DNA from: Allacma fusca
Taxonomy: Eukaryota; Arthropoda; Collembola; Symphypleona; Sminthuridae
Assembly: GCA_947179485.1 (NCBI GenBank)
Contig: OX359249.1
Location: 53,827,402-53,891,401, forward strand
Length of the DNA stretch: 64,000 bases
Reading direction: 5' to 3'
This document shows, piece by piece, positions 1-13,599 of the stretch (positions are counted from its first letter, which is position 1; each line of letters begins with the position of its first letter). The position numbers and the translations under genes were made by a program. The notes beneath the pieces were generated by a model. That model had not been told where the DNA came from, ran no database searches, and saw only the letters and a program-made list of their open reading frames with translations.

Positions 1-3000
1 GATTATTTAAATGTTTCCAAAATGAATGCGTTTTATTGGGTTATTTAAATGTTTGCAAAATGAATACATTTTATTGGGTTATTTAAATGTTTCCAAAATA
101 AATGCATTTTATTGGGTTTTTTAAATGTTTCCAAAATGAATGCATTTTATTAGGTTATTTAAATGTTTCCAAATTAAATGCGTTTTGTGGGGTTATTTAA
201 CTTTTTCCATAATAAATGCATTTTATTAGGTTATTTAAATGTTTCCAAAATAAATGCATTTTTTGGGTTATTAAAATGTTTCCAAAATGAATGCATTTTT
301 TGGGTTATTTAAATGCTTCCAAAATGAAAGCATTTTAATGGGTTATTTAAATGTTTCCAAAATGAATGCATTTTATTGGGTTATTTAAATGTTTCCAAAA
401 TGAATGCATTTTATTGGGTTATTTTAATGTTTCCAAAATGAATGCATTTTATTTTATTATTTAAATGTTTCCAAAATGAATGCATTTTATTGGGTTATTT
501 AAATGTTTCCAAATTGAATGCATTTTGTTTTTTTATTTAATTTTTTCCATAATAAATGGATTTTATTAGGTTATTTAAATATTTCCAAAATGAATGCATT
601 ATATTGGGTTATTTAAATGTTTCCAAAATGAATGCATTTTATTAGGTTATTTAAATGTTTCCGAATTGAATGCATTTTGTTGGGTTATTTAATTTCTTCC
701 ATAATAAATGCACTTTATTAGGTTATTTAAATATTTCCAAAATGAATGCATTATATTGGGTTATTTAAATGTTTCCAAAATGAACGCCTTTTATTGGGTT
801 ATATATTTGTTTCCAAAATAAATGCATTTTATTGGGTTTTTTAAATGTTTCCAAAATGAATGCATTTTTTGGGTTATTTAAATGCTTCCAAAATGAAAGC
901 ATTTTATTGGGTTATTTAAATATTTCCAAATTTAATGCATTTTATTGGGTTATTTAAATGTTTCCAAATTGAATGTATTTTGTTGGGTTATTTAATTTTT
1001 TCCATAATAAATGCATTTTATTAGGTTATTTAAATGTTTCCAAAATAAATGCCTTTTTTGGGTTATTTAAATGTTTTCAAAATGATTGCATTTTATTGGG
1101 TTATTTAAATGTTTCCAAAATGATTGCATTTTATTGGGTTCTTTAAATGTTTCCAAAATGAATGCATTTTATTGGGTTATTTAAATGTTTGCAAAATAAA
1201 TGCATTTTATTGGGTTTTTTTAATGTTTCCAAAATGAATGCATTTTATTAGGTTATTTAAATGTTTGCAAAATGAATACATTTTATTGGGTTATTTAAAT
1301 GTTTCCAAAATGAATGAATTTTATTGGGTTATTTTAATGTTTTCGAAATGAATGCATCTTTGGGTTATTTAAATGTTTCCAAAATGAATGCATTTTATTT
1401 GGTTATTCAAATGTTTCCAAAATGAATGCATTTTATTAGGTTATTTAAATGTTTGCAAAATGAATACATTTTATTGGGTTATTTAAATGTTTCCAAAATG
1501 AATGAATTTTATTGGGTTATTTTAATGTTTTCGAAATGAATGCATCTTTGGGTTATTTAAATGTTTCCAAAATGAATGCATTTTATTTTATTATTTAAAT
1601 GTTTCCAAAATGAATGAATTTTATTTTATTATTTAAATGTTTCCAAAATGATTGCATTTTATTGGTTTATTTAAATGTTTACAAATTGAATGCATTTTGT
1701 TGGGTTATTTTATTTTTTCCATAATAAATGCATTTTATTACGTTATTTAAATATTTCCAAATTGAATGCATTATATTGGGTTATTTAAATGTTTCCAAAA
1801 TGAATGCATTTTATTGGGTTATTTAAATGTTTCCAAAATGAATGCATTTTATTGGGTTATTTTAATGTTTCCAAAATGAATGCATTTTATTTTATTATTT
1901 AAATGTTTCCAAAATGAAAGCATTTTATTGGGTTATTTAAATGTTTCCAAAATGATTGCATTTTATTGGATTATTTAAATGTTTCCAAAATGAATGCATT
2001 TTATTGGGTTGTTTAAATGTTTGCAAAATGAATACATTTTATTGGGTGATTTAAATGTTTCCAAAATAAATGCATTTTATTGGGTTTTTTAAATGTTTCC
2101 AAAATGAATGCATTTTATTAGGTTATTTAAATGTTTCCAAATTAAATGCGTTTTGTTGGGTTATTTAATTTTTTCCATAATAAATGCATTTTATTAGGTT
2201 ATTAAAATGTTTCCAAAATAAATGCCTTTTTTGGGTTATTTTAATGTTTCCAAAATGAATGCATTTTTTGGGTTATTTAAATGCTTCCAAAATGAAAGCA
2301 TTTTATTGGGTTATTTAAATGTTTCCAAAATGAATGCATTTTTTTGGGTTATTTAAATGCTTCCAAATTGAAAGCATTTTATTGGGTTATTTAAATGTTT
2401 CCAAAATGAATGCATTTTATTTTATTATTTAAATGTTTCCAAAATGAAAGCATTTTATTGGGTTATTTAAATGTTTCCAAAATGAATGCATTTTATTGGG
2501 TTATTTAAATGTATTTAAAATGAATGCATTTTATTTTATTATTTAAATGTTTCCAAAATGAATGCATTTTATTGGGTTATTTAAATGTTTCCAAATTGAA
2601 TGCATTTTGTTGGGTTATTTAATTTTTTCCATAATAAATGCATTTTATTAGGTTATTTAAATGTTTCCAAAATAAATGCCTTTTTTGGGTTATTTAAATG
2701 TTTCCAAAATGATTGCATTTTATTGGGTTATTTAAATGTTTCCAAAATGATTGCATTTTATTGGGTTATTTAATTGTTTCCAAAATGATTGCATTTTATT
2801 GGATTATTTAAATGTTTCCAAAATGAATGCATTTTATTGGGTTATTCAAATGTTTGCAAAATGAATACATTTTATTGGGTTATTTAAATGTTTCCAAAAT
2901 AAATGCATTTTATTGGGTTTTTTAAATGTTTCCAAAATGAATGCATTTTATTAGGTTATTTAAATGTTTCCAAATTAAATGCGTTTTGTTGGGTTATTTA

Positions 3001-6000
3001 ATTTTTTCCATAATAAATGCATTTTATTAGGTTATTAAAATGTTTCCAAAATAAATGCCTTTTTTGGGTTATTAAAATGTTTCCTTAATGAATGCATTTT
3101 TTGGGTTATTTAAATGCTTCCAAAATGAAAGCATTTTAATGGGTTATTTAAATGTTTCCAAAATGAATGCATTTTATTGGGTTATTTAAATGTTTCCAAA
3201 ATGAATGCATTTTATTGGGTTATTTTAATGTTTCCAAAATGAATGCATTTTATTTTATTATTTAAATGTTTCCAAAATGAATGCATTTTATTGGGTTATT
3301 TAAATGTTTCCGAATTGAATGCATTTAGTTTTTTTATTTAATTTTTTCCATAATAAATGGATTTTATTAGGTTATTTAAATATTTCCAAAATGAATGCAT
3401 TATATTGGGTTATTTAAATGTTTCCAAAATGAATGCATTTTATTAGGTTATTTAAATGTTTGCAAAATGAATACATTTTATTGGGTTATTTAAATGTTTC
3501 CAAAATGAATGAATTTTATTGGGTTATTTTAATGTTTTCGAAATGAATGCATCTTTGGGTTATTTAAATGTTTCCAAAATGAATGCATTTTATTGGGTTA
3601 TTCAAATGTTACCAAAATGAATGCATTTTATTGGGTTATTTTAATGTTTCCAAAATGAATGCATTTTATTTTATTATTTAAATGTTTCCAAAATGAAAGC
3701 ATTTTATTGGGTTATTTAAATGTTTCCAAAATGATTGCATTTTATTGGATTATTTAAATGTTTCCAAAATGAATGCATTTTATTGGGTTGTTTAAATGTT
3801 TGCAAAATGAATACATTTTATTGGGTTATTTAAATGTTTCCAAAATAAATGCATTTTATTGGGTTTTTTAAATGTTTCCAAAATGAATGCATTTTATTAG
3901 GTTATTTAAATGTTTCCAAATTAAATGCGTTTTGTTGGGTTATTTAATTTTTTCCATAATAAATGCATTTTATTAGGTTATTAAAATGTTTCCAAAATAA
4001 ATGCCTTTTTTGGGTTATTTTAATGTTTCCAAAATGAATGCATTTTTTGGGTTATTTAAATGCTTCCAAAATGAAAGCATTTTATTGGGTTTTTTAAATG
4101 TTTCCAAAATGAATGCATTTTTTTGGGTTATTTAAATGTTTCCAAAATGAATGCATTTTATTGGGTTATTTTAATGTTTCCAAAATGAATGCATTTTATT
4201 GGGTTATTTTAATGTTTCCAAAATGAATGCATTTTATTTTATTATTTAAATGTTTCCAAAATGAATGCATTTTATTGGGTTATTTAAATGTTTCCAAATT
4301 GAATGCATTTTGTTTTTTTATTTAATTTTTTCCATAATAAATGCATTTTATTAGGTTATTTAAATATTTCCAAAATGAATGCATTATATTGGGTTATTTA
4401 AATGCTTCCAAATTGAAAGCATTTTATTGGGTTATTTAAATGTTTCCAAAATGAATGCATTTTATTTTATTATTTAAATGTTTCCAAAATGAAAGCATTT
4501 TATTGGGTTATTTAAATGTTTCCAAAATGAATGCATTTTATTGGGTTATTTAAATGTATTTAAAATGAATGCATTTTATTTTATTATTTAAATGTTTCCA
4601 AAATGAATGCATTTTATTGGGTTATTTAAATGTATTTAAAATGAATGCATTTTATTTTATTATTTAAATGTTTCCAAAATGAATGCATTTTATTGGGTTA
4701 TTTAAATGTTTCCAAATTGAATGCATTTTGTTGGGTTATTTAATTTTTTCCATAATAAATGCATTTTATTAGGTTATTTAAATGTTTCCAAAATAAATGC
4801 CTTTTTTGGGTTATTTAAATGTTTCCAAAATGATTGCATTTTATTTTATTATTTAAATGTTTCCAAAATGAATGCATTTTATTGGGTTATTTAAATGTTT
4901 CCAAATTGAATGCATTTTGTTGGGTTATTTAATTTTTTCCATAATAAATGCATTTTATTAGGTTATTTAAATGTTTCCAAAATAAATGCCTTTTTTGGGT
5001 TATTTAAATGTTTCCAAAATGATTGCATTTTATTGGGTTATTTAAATGTTTCCAAAATGATTGCATTTTATTGGGTTATTTAATTGTTTCCAAAATGATT
5101 GCATTTTATTGGATTATTTAAATGTTTCCAAAATGAATGCATTTTATTGGGTTATTTAAATGTTTGCAAAATGAATACATTTTATTGGGTTATTTAAATG
5201 TTTCCAAAATAAATGCATTTTATTGGGTTTTTTAAATGTTTCCAAAATGAATGCATTTTATTAGGTTATTTAAATGTTTCCAAATTAAATGTGTTTTGTT
5301 GGGTTATTTAATTTTTTCCATAATAAATGCATTTTATTAGGTTATTAAAATGTTTCCAAAATAAATGCCTTTTTTGGTTATTAAAATGTTTCCTTAATGA
5401 ATGCATTTTTTGGGTTATTTAAATGCTTCCAAAATGAAAGCATTTTAATGGGTTATTTAAATGTTTCCAAAATGAATGCATTTTATTGGGTTATTTAAAT
5501 GTTTCCAAAATGAATGCATTTTATTGGGTTATTTTAATGTTTCCAAAATGAATGCATTTTATTTTATTATTTAAATGTTTCCAAAATGAATGCATTTTAT
5601 TGGGTTATTTAAATGTTTCCGAATTGAATGCATTTAGTTTTTTTATTTAATTTTTTCCATAATAAATGGATTTTATTAGGTTATTTAAATATTTCCAAAA
5701 TGAATGCATTATATTGGGTTATTTAAATGTTTCCAAAATGAATGCATTTTATTAGGTTATTTAAATGTTTGCAAAATGAATACATTTTATTGGGTTATTT
5801 AAATGTTTCCAAAATGAATGAATTTTATTGGGTTATTTTAATGTTTTCGAAATGAATGCATCTTTGGGTTATTTAAATGTTTCCAAAATGAATGCATTTT
5901 ATTGGGTTATTCAAATGTTACCAAAATGAATGCATTTTATTGGGTTATTTTAATGTTTCCAAAATGAATGCATTTTATTTTATTATTTAAATGTTTCCAA

Positions 6001-9000
6001 AATGAAAGCATTTTATTGGGTTATTTAAATGTTTCCAAAATGATTGCATTTTATTGGATTATTTAAATGTTTCCAAAATGAATGCATTTTATTGGGTTGT
6101 TTAAATGTTTGCAAAATGAATACATTTTATTGGGTTATTTAAATGTTTCCAAAATAAATGCATTTTATTGGGTTTTTTAAATGTTTCCAAAATGAATGCA
6201 TTTTATTAGGTTATTTAAATGTTTCCAAATTAAATGCGTTTTGTTGGGTTATTTAATTTTTTCCATAATAAATGCATTTTATTAGGTTATTAAAATGTTT
6301 CCAAAATAAATGCCTTTTTTGGGTTATTTTAATGTTTCCAAAATGAATGCATTTTTTGGGTTATTTAAATGCTTCCAAAATGAAAGCATTTTATTTGGTT
6401 TTTTAAATGTTTCCAAAATGAATGCATTTTTTTGGGTTATTTAAATGTTTCCAAAATGAATGCATTTTATTGGGTTATTTTAATGTTTCCAAAATGAATG
6501 CATTTTATTGGGTTATTTTAATGTTTCCAAAATGAATGCATTTTATTTTATTATTTAAATGTTTCCAAAATGAATGCATTTTATTGGGTTATTTAAATGT
6601 TTCCAAATTGAATGCATTTTGTTTTTTTATTTAATTTTTTCCATAATAAATGCATTTTATTAGGTTATTTAAATATTTCCAAAATGAATGCATTATATTG
6701 GGTTATTTAAATGCTTCCAAATTGAAAGCATTTTATTGGGTTATTTAAATGTTTCCAAAATGAATGCATTTTATTTTATTATTTAAATGTTTCCAAAATG
6801 AAAGCATTTTATTGGGTTATTTAAATGTTTCCAAAATGAATGCATTTTATTGGGTTATTTAAATGTATTTTAAATGAATGCATTTTATTTTATTATTTAA
6901 ATGTTTCCAAAATGAATGCATTTTATTGGGTTATTTAAATGTTTCCAAATTGAATGCATTTTGTTGGGTTATTTAATTTTTTCCATAATAAATGCATTTT
7001 ATTAGGTTATTTAAATGTTTCCAAAATAAATGCCTTTTTTGGGTTATTAAAATGTTTCCAAAATGAATGCATTTTTTGGGTTATTTAAATGCTTCCAAAA
7101 TGAAAGCATTTTAAAGGGTTATTTAAATGTTTCCAAAATGAATGCATTTTATTGGGTTATTTAAATGTTTCCAAAATGAATGCATTTTATTGGGTTATTT
7201 TAATGTTTCCAAAATGAATGCATTTTATTTTATTATTTAAATGTTTCCAAAATGAATGCATTTTATTGGGTTATTTAAATGTTTCCAAATTGAATGCATT
7301 TAGTTTTTTTATTTAATTTTTTCCATAATAAATGGATTTTATTAGGTTATTTAAATATTTCCAAAATGAATGCATTATATTGGGTTATTTAAATGTTTCC
7401 AAAATGAATGCATTTTATTAGGTTATTTAAATGTTTCCGAATTGAATGCATTTTGTTGGGTTATTTAATTTCTTCCATAATAAATGCACTTTATTAGTTT
7501 ATTTAAATATTTCCAAAATGAATGCATTATATTGGGTTATTTAAATGTTTAAAAAATGAACGCATTTTATTGGGTTATTTAATTGTTTCCAAAATAAATG
7601 CATTTTATTGGGTTATTTAAATGTTTCCAAATTGAATGCATTTTGTTGGGTTATTTAATTTTTTCCATAATAAATGCATTTTATTTTATTATTTAAATGT
7701 TTCCAAAATGAATGCATTTTATTGGGTTATTTAAATGTTTCCAAATTGAATGCATTTTGTTGGGTTATTTAATTTTTTCCATAATAAATGCATTTTATTA
7801 GGTTATTTAAATGTTTCCAAAATAAATGCCTTTTTTGGGTTATTTAAATGTTTCCAAAATGATTGCATTTTATTTTATTATTTAAATGTTTCCAAAATGA
7901 ATGCATTTTATTGGGTTATTTAAATGTTTCCAAATTGAATGCATTTTGTTGGGTTATTTAATTTTTTCCATAATAAATGCATTTTATTAGGTTATTTAAA
8001 TGTTTCCAAAATAAATGCCTTTTTTGGGTTATTTAAATGTTTCCAAAATGATTGCATTTTATTGGGTTATTTAAATGTTTCCAAAATGATTGCATTTTAT
8101 TGGGTTATTTAATTGTTTCCAAAATGATTGCATTTTATTGGATTATTTAAATGTTTCCAAAATGAATGCATTTTATTGGGTTATTTAAATGTTTGCAAAA
8201 TGAATACATTTTATTGGGTTATTTAAATGTTTCCAAAATAAATGCATTTTATTGGGTTTTTTAAATGTTTCCAAAATGAATGCATTTTATTAGGTTATTT
8301 AAATGTTTCCAAATTAAATGTGTTTTGTTGGGTTATTTAATTTTTTCCATAATAAATGCATTTTATTAGGTTATTAAAATGTTTCCAAAATAAATGCCTT
8401 TTTTGGGTTATTAAAATGTTTCCTTAATGAATGCATTTTTTGGGTTATTTAAATGCTTCCAAAATGAAAGCATTTTAATGGGTTATTTAAATGTTTCCAA
8501 AATGAATGCATTTTATTGGGTTATTTAAATGTTTCCAAAATGAATGCATTTTATTGGGTTATTTTAATGTTTCCAAAATGAATGCATTTTATTTTATTAT
8601 TTAAATGTTTCCAAAATGAATGCATTTTATTGGGTTATTTAAATGTTTCCGAATTGAATGCATTTAGTTTTTTTATTTAATTTTTTCCATAATAAATGGA
8701 TTTTATTAGGTTATTTAAATATTTCCAAAATGAATGCATTATATTGGGTTATTTAAATGTTTCCAAAATGAATGCATTTTATTAGGTTATTTAAATGTTT
8801 GCAAAATGAATACATTTTATTGGGTTATTTAAATGTTTCCAAAATGAATGAATTTTATTGGGTTATTTTAATGTTTTCGAAATGAATGCATCTTTGGGTT
8901 ATTTAAATGTTTCCAAAATGAATGCATTTTATTTTATTATTTAAATGTTTCCAAAATGAAAGCATTTTATTGGGTTATTTAAATGTTTCCAAAATGATTG

Positions 9001-10255
9001 CATTTTATTGGATTATTTAAATGTTTCCAAAATGAATGCATTTTATTGGGTTGTTTAAATGTTTGCAAAATGAATACATTTTATTGGGTTATTTAAATGT
9101 TTCCAAAATAAATGCATTTTATTGGGTTTTTTAAATGTTTCCAAAATGAATGCATTTTATTAGGTTATTTAAATGTTTCCAAATTAAATGCGTTTTGTTG
9201 GGTTATTTAATTTTTTCCATAATAAATGCATTTTATTAGGTTATTAAAATGTTTCCAAAATAAATGCCTTTTTTGGGTTATTTTAATGTTTCCAAAATGA
9301 ATGCATTTTTTGGGTTATTTAAATGCTTCCAAAATGAAAGCATTTTATTGGGTTTTTTAAATGTTTCCAAAATGAATGCATTTTTTTGGGTTATTTAAAT
9401 GTTTCCAAAATGAATGCATTTTATTGGGTTATTTTAATGTTTCCAAAATGAATGCATTTTATTGGGTTATTTTAATGTTTCCAAAATGAATGCATTTTAT
9501 TTTATTATTTAAATGTTTCCAAAATGAATGCATTTTATTGGGTTATTTAAATGTTTCCAAATTGAATGCATTTTGTTTTTTTATTTAATTTTTTCCATAA
9601 TAAATGCATTTTATTAGGTTCTTTAAATATTTCCAAAATGAATGCATTATATTGGGTTATTTAAATGCTTCCAAATTGAAAGCATTTTATTGGGTTATTT
9701 AAATGTTTCCAAAATGAATGCATTTTATTTTATTATTTAAATGTTTCCAAAATGAAAGCATTTTATTGGGTTATTTAAATGTTTCCAAAATGAATGCATT
9801 TTATTGGGTTATTTAAATGTATTTAAAATGAATGCATTATATTGGGTTATTTAAATGCTTCCAAATTGAAAGCATTTTATTGGGTTATTTAAATGTTTCC
9901 AAAATGAATGCATTTTATTTTATTATTTAAATGTTTCCAAAATGAAAGCATTTTATTGGGTTATTTAAATGTTTCCAAAATGAATGCATTTTATTGGGTT
10001 ATTTAAATGTATTTAAAATGAATGCATTTTATTTTATTATTTAAATGTTTCCAAAATGAATGCACTTTATTGGGTTATTTAAATGTTTCCAAATTGAATG
10101 CATTTTGTTGGGTTATTTAATTTTTTCCATAATAAATGCATTTTATTAGGTTATTTAAATGTTTCCAAAATAAATGCCTTTTTTGGGTTATTAAAATGTT
10201 TCCAAAATGAATGCATTTTTTGGGTTATTTAAATGCTTCCAAAATGAAAGCATTT

Positions 10256-13145
10256 TAAAGGGTTATTTAAATGTTTCCAAAATGAATGCATTTTATTGGG
10301 TTATTTAAATGTTTCCAAAATGAATGCATTTTATTGGGTTATTTTAATGTTTCCAAAATGAATGCATTTTATTTTATTATTTAAATGTTTCCAAAATGAA
10401 TGCATTTTATTGGGTTATTTAAATGTTTCCAAATTGAATGCATTTAGTTTTTTTATTTAATTTTTTCCATAATAAATGGATTTTATTAGGTTATTTAAAT
10501 ATTTCCAAAATGAATGCATTATATTGGGTTATTTAAATGTTTCCAAAATGAATGCATTTTATTAGGTTATTTAAATGTTTCCGAATTGAATGCATTTTGT
10601 TGGGTTATTTAATTTCTTCCATAATAAATGCACTTTATTAGTTTATTTAAATATTTCCAAAATGAATGCATTATATTGGGTTATTTAAATGTTTAAAAAA
10701 TGAACGCATTTTATTGGGTTATTTAATTGTTTCCAAAATAAATGCATTTTATTGGGTTATTTAAATGTTTCCAAATTGAATGCATTTTGTTGGGTTATTT
10801 AATTTTTTCCATAATAAATGCATTTTATTAGGTTATTTAAATGTTTCCAAAATAAATGCCTTTTTTGGGTTATTTAAATGTTTCCAAAATGATTGCATTT
10901 TATTGGGTTATTTAAATGTTTCCAAAATGATTGCATTTTATTGGGTTATTTAAATGTTTCCAAAATGAATGCATTTTATTGGGTTGTTTAAATGTTTGCA
11001 AAATGAATACATTTTATTGGGTTATTTAAATGTTTCCAAAATAAATGCATTTTATTGTTTTTTTTAAATGTTTCCAAAATGAATGCATTTTATTAGGTTA
11101 TTTAAATGTTTCCAAATTAAATGCGTTTTGTTGGGTTATTTAATTTTTTCCATAATAAATGCATTTTATTAGGTTATTAAAATGTTTCCAAAATAAATGC
11201 CTTTTTTGGGTTATTTTAATGTTTCCAAAATGAATGCATTTTTTGGGTTATTTAAATGCTTCCAAAATGAAAGCATTTTATTGGGTTTTTTAAATGTTTC
11301 CAAAATGAATGCATTTTTTTGGGTTATTTAAATGTTTCCAAAATGAATGCATTTTATTGGGTTATTTTAATGTTTCCAAAATGAATGCATTTTATTGGGT
11401 TATTTTAATGTTTCCAAAATGAATGCATTTTATTTTATTATTTAAATGTTTCCAAAATGAATGCATTTTATTGGGTTATTTAAATGTTTCCAAATTGAAT
11501 GCATTTTGTTTTTTTATTTAATTTTTTCCATAATAAATGCATTTTATTAGGTTCTTTAAATATTTCCAAAATGAATGCATTATATTGGGTTATTTAAATG
11601 CTTCCAAATTGAAAGCATTTTATTGGGTTATTTAATTTTTTCCATAATAAATGCATTTTATTAGGTTATTTAAATGTTTCCAAAATAAATGCCTTTTTTG
11701 GGTTATTAAAATGTTTCCAAAATGAATGCATTTTTTGGGTTATTTAAATGCTTCCAAAATGAAAGCATTTTAAAGGGTTATTTAAATGTTTCCAAAATGA
11801 ATGCATTTTATTGGGTTATTTAAATGTTTCCAAAATGAATGCATTTTATTGGGTTATTTTAATGTTTCCAAAATGAATGCATTTTATTTTATTATTTAAA
11901 TGTTTCCAAAATGAATGCATTTTATTGGGTTATTTAAATGTTTCCAAATTGAATGCATTTAGTTTTTTTAGTTAATTTTTTCCATAATAAATGGATTTTA
12001 TTAGGTTATTTAAATATTTCCAAAATGAATGCATTATATTGGGTTATTTAAATGTTTCCAAAATGAATGCATTTTATTAGGTTATTTAAATGTTTCCGAA
12101 TTGAATGCATTTTGTTGGGTTATTTAATTTCTTCCATAATAAATGCACTTTATTAGTTTATTTAAATATTTCCAAAATGAATGCATTATATTGGGTTATT
12201 TAAATGTTTAAAAAATGAACGCATTTTATTGGGTTATTTAATTGTTTCCAAAATAAATGCATTTTATTGGGTTATTTAAATGTTTCCAAATTGAATGCAT
12301 TTTGTTGGGTTATTTAATTTTTTCCATAATAAATGCATTTTATTAGGTTATTTAAATGTTTCCAAAATAAATGCCTTTTTTGGGTTATTTAAATGTTTCC
12401 AAAATGATTGCATTTTATTGGGTTATTTAAATGTTTCCAAAATGATTGCATTTTATTGGGTTATTTAAATGTTTCCAAAATGAATGCATTTTATTGGGTT
12501 GTTTAAATGTTTGCAAAATGAATACATTTTATTGGGTTATTTAAATGTTTCCAAAATAAATGCATTTTATTGTTTTTTTTAAATGTTTCCAAAATGAATG
12601 CATTTTATTAGGTTATTTAAATGTTTCCAAATTAAATGCGTTTTGTTGGGTTATTTAATTTTTTCCATAATAAATGCATTTTATTAGGTTATTAAAATGT
12701 TTCCAAAATAAATGCCTTTTTTGGGTTATTTTAATGTTTCCAAAATGAATGCATTTTTTGGGTTATTTAAATGCTTCCAAAATGAAAGCATTTTATTGGG
12801 TTTTTTAAATGTTTCCAAAATGAATGCATTTTTTTGGGTTATTTAAATGTTTCCAAAATGAATGCATTTTATTGGGTTATTTTAATGTTTCCAAAATGAA
12901 TGCATTTTATTGGGTTATTTTAATGTTTCCAAAATGAATGCATTTTATTTTATTATTTAAATGTTTCCAAAATGAATGCATTTTATTGGGTTATTTAAAT
13001 GTTTCCAAATTGAATGCATTTTGTTTTTTTATTTAATTTTTTCCATAATAAATGCATTTTATTAGGTTCTTTAAATATTTCCAAAATGAATGCATTATAT
13101 TGGGTTATTTAAATGCTTCCAAATTGAAAGCATTTTATTGGGTTA
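10256..13145. repeat. Higher-order repeat, 1,515-bp period, two copies
   Basis: Rare variant monomers recur exactly 1,515 bp apart. The TAAAGGG variant is at 10256 and 11771, and the TTATTGTTTTTTTTAAAT variant is at 11052 and 12567. The copies run about 10256-11630 and 11771-13145, after which the monomer order diverges. A third spacing of 1,933 bp (TAAAGGG at 11771 and 13704; the GGTTCTTTAAATATTT variant at 9617 and 11550) points to an extra block of about eleven monomers in one lineage. Edges are approximate. Confidence 0.8.
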
Positions 13146-13599
13146 TTTAAATGTTTCCAAAATGAATGCATTTTATTTTATTATTTAAATGTTTCCAAAA
13201 TGAAAGCATTTTATTGGGTTATTTAAATGTTTCCAAAATGAATGCATTTTATTGGGTTATTTAAATGTATTTAAAATGAATGCATTATATTGGGTTATTT
13301 AAATGCTTCCAAATTGAAAGCATTTTATTGGGTTATTTAAATGTTTCCAAAATGAATGCATTTTATTTTATTATTTAAATGTTTCCAAAATGAAAGCATT
13401 TTATTGGGTTATTTAAATGTTTCCAAAATGAATGCATTTTATTGGGTTATTTAAATGTATTTAAAATGAATGCATTTTATTTTATTATTTAAATGTTTCC
13501 AAAATGAATGCATTTTATTGGGTTATTTAAATGTTTCCAAATTGAATGCATTTTGTTGGGTTATTTAATTTTTTCCATAATAAATGCATTTTATTAGGT

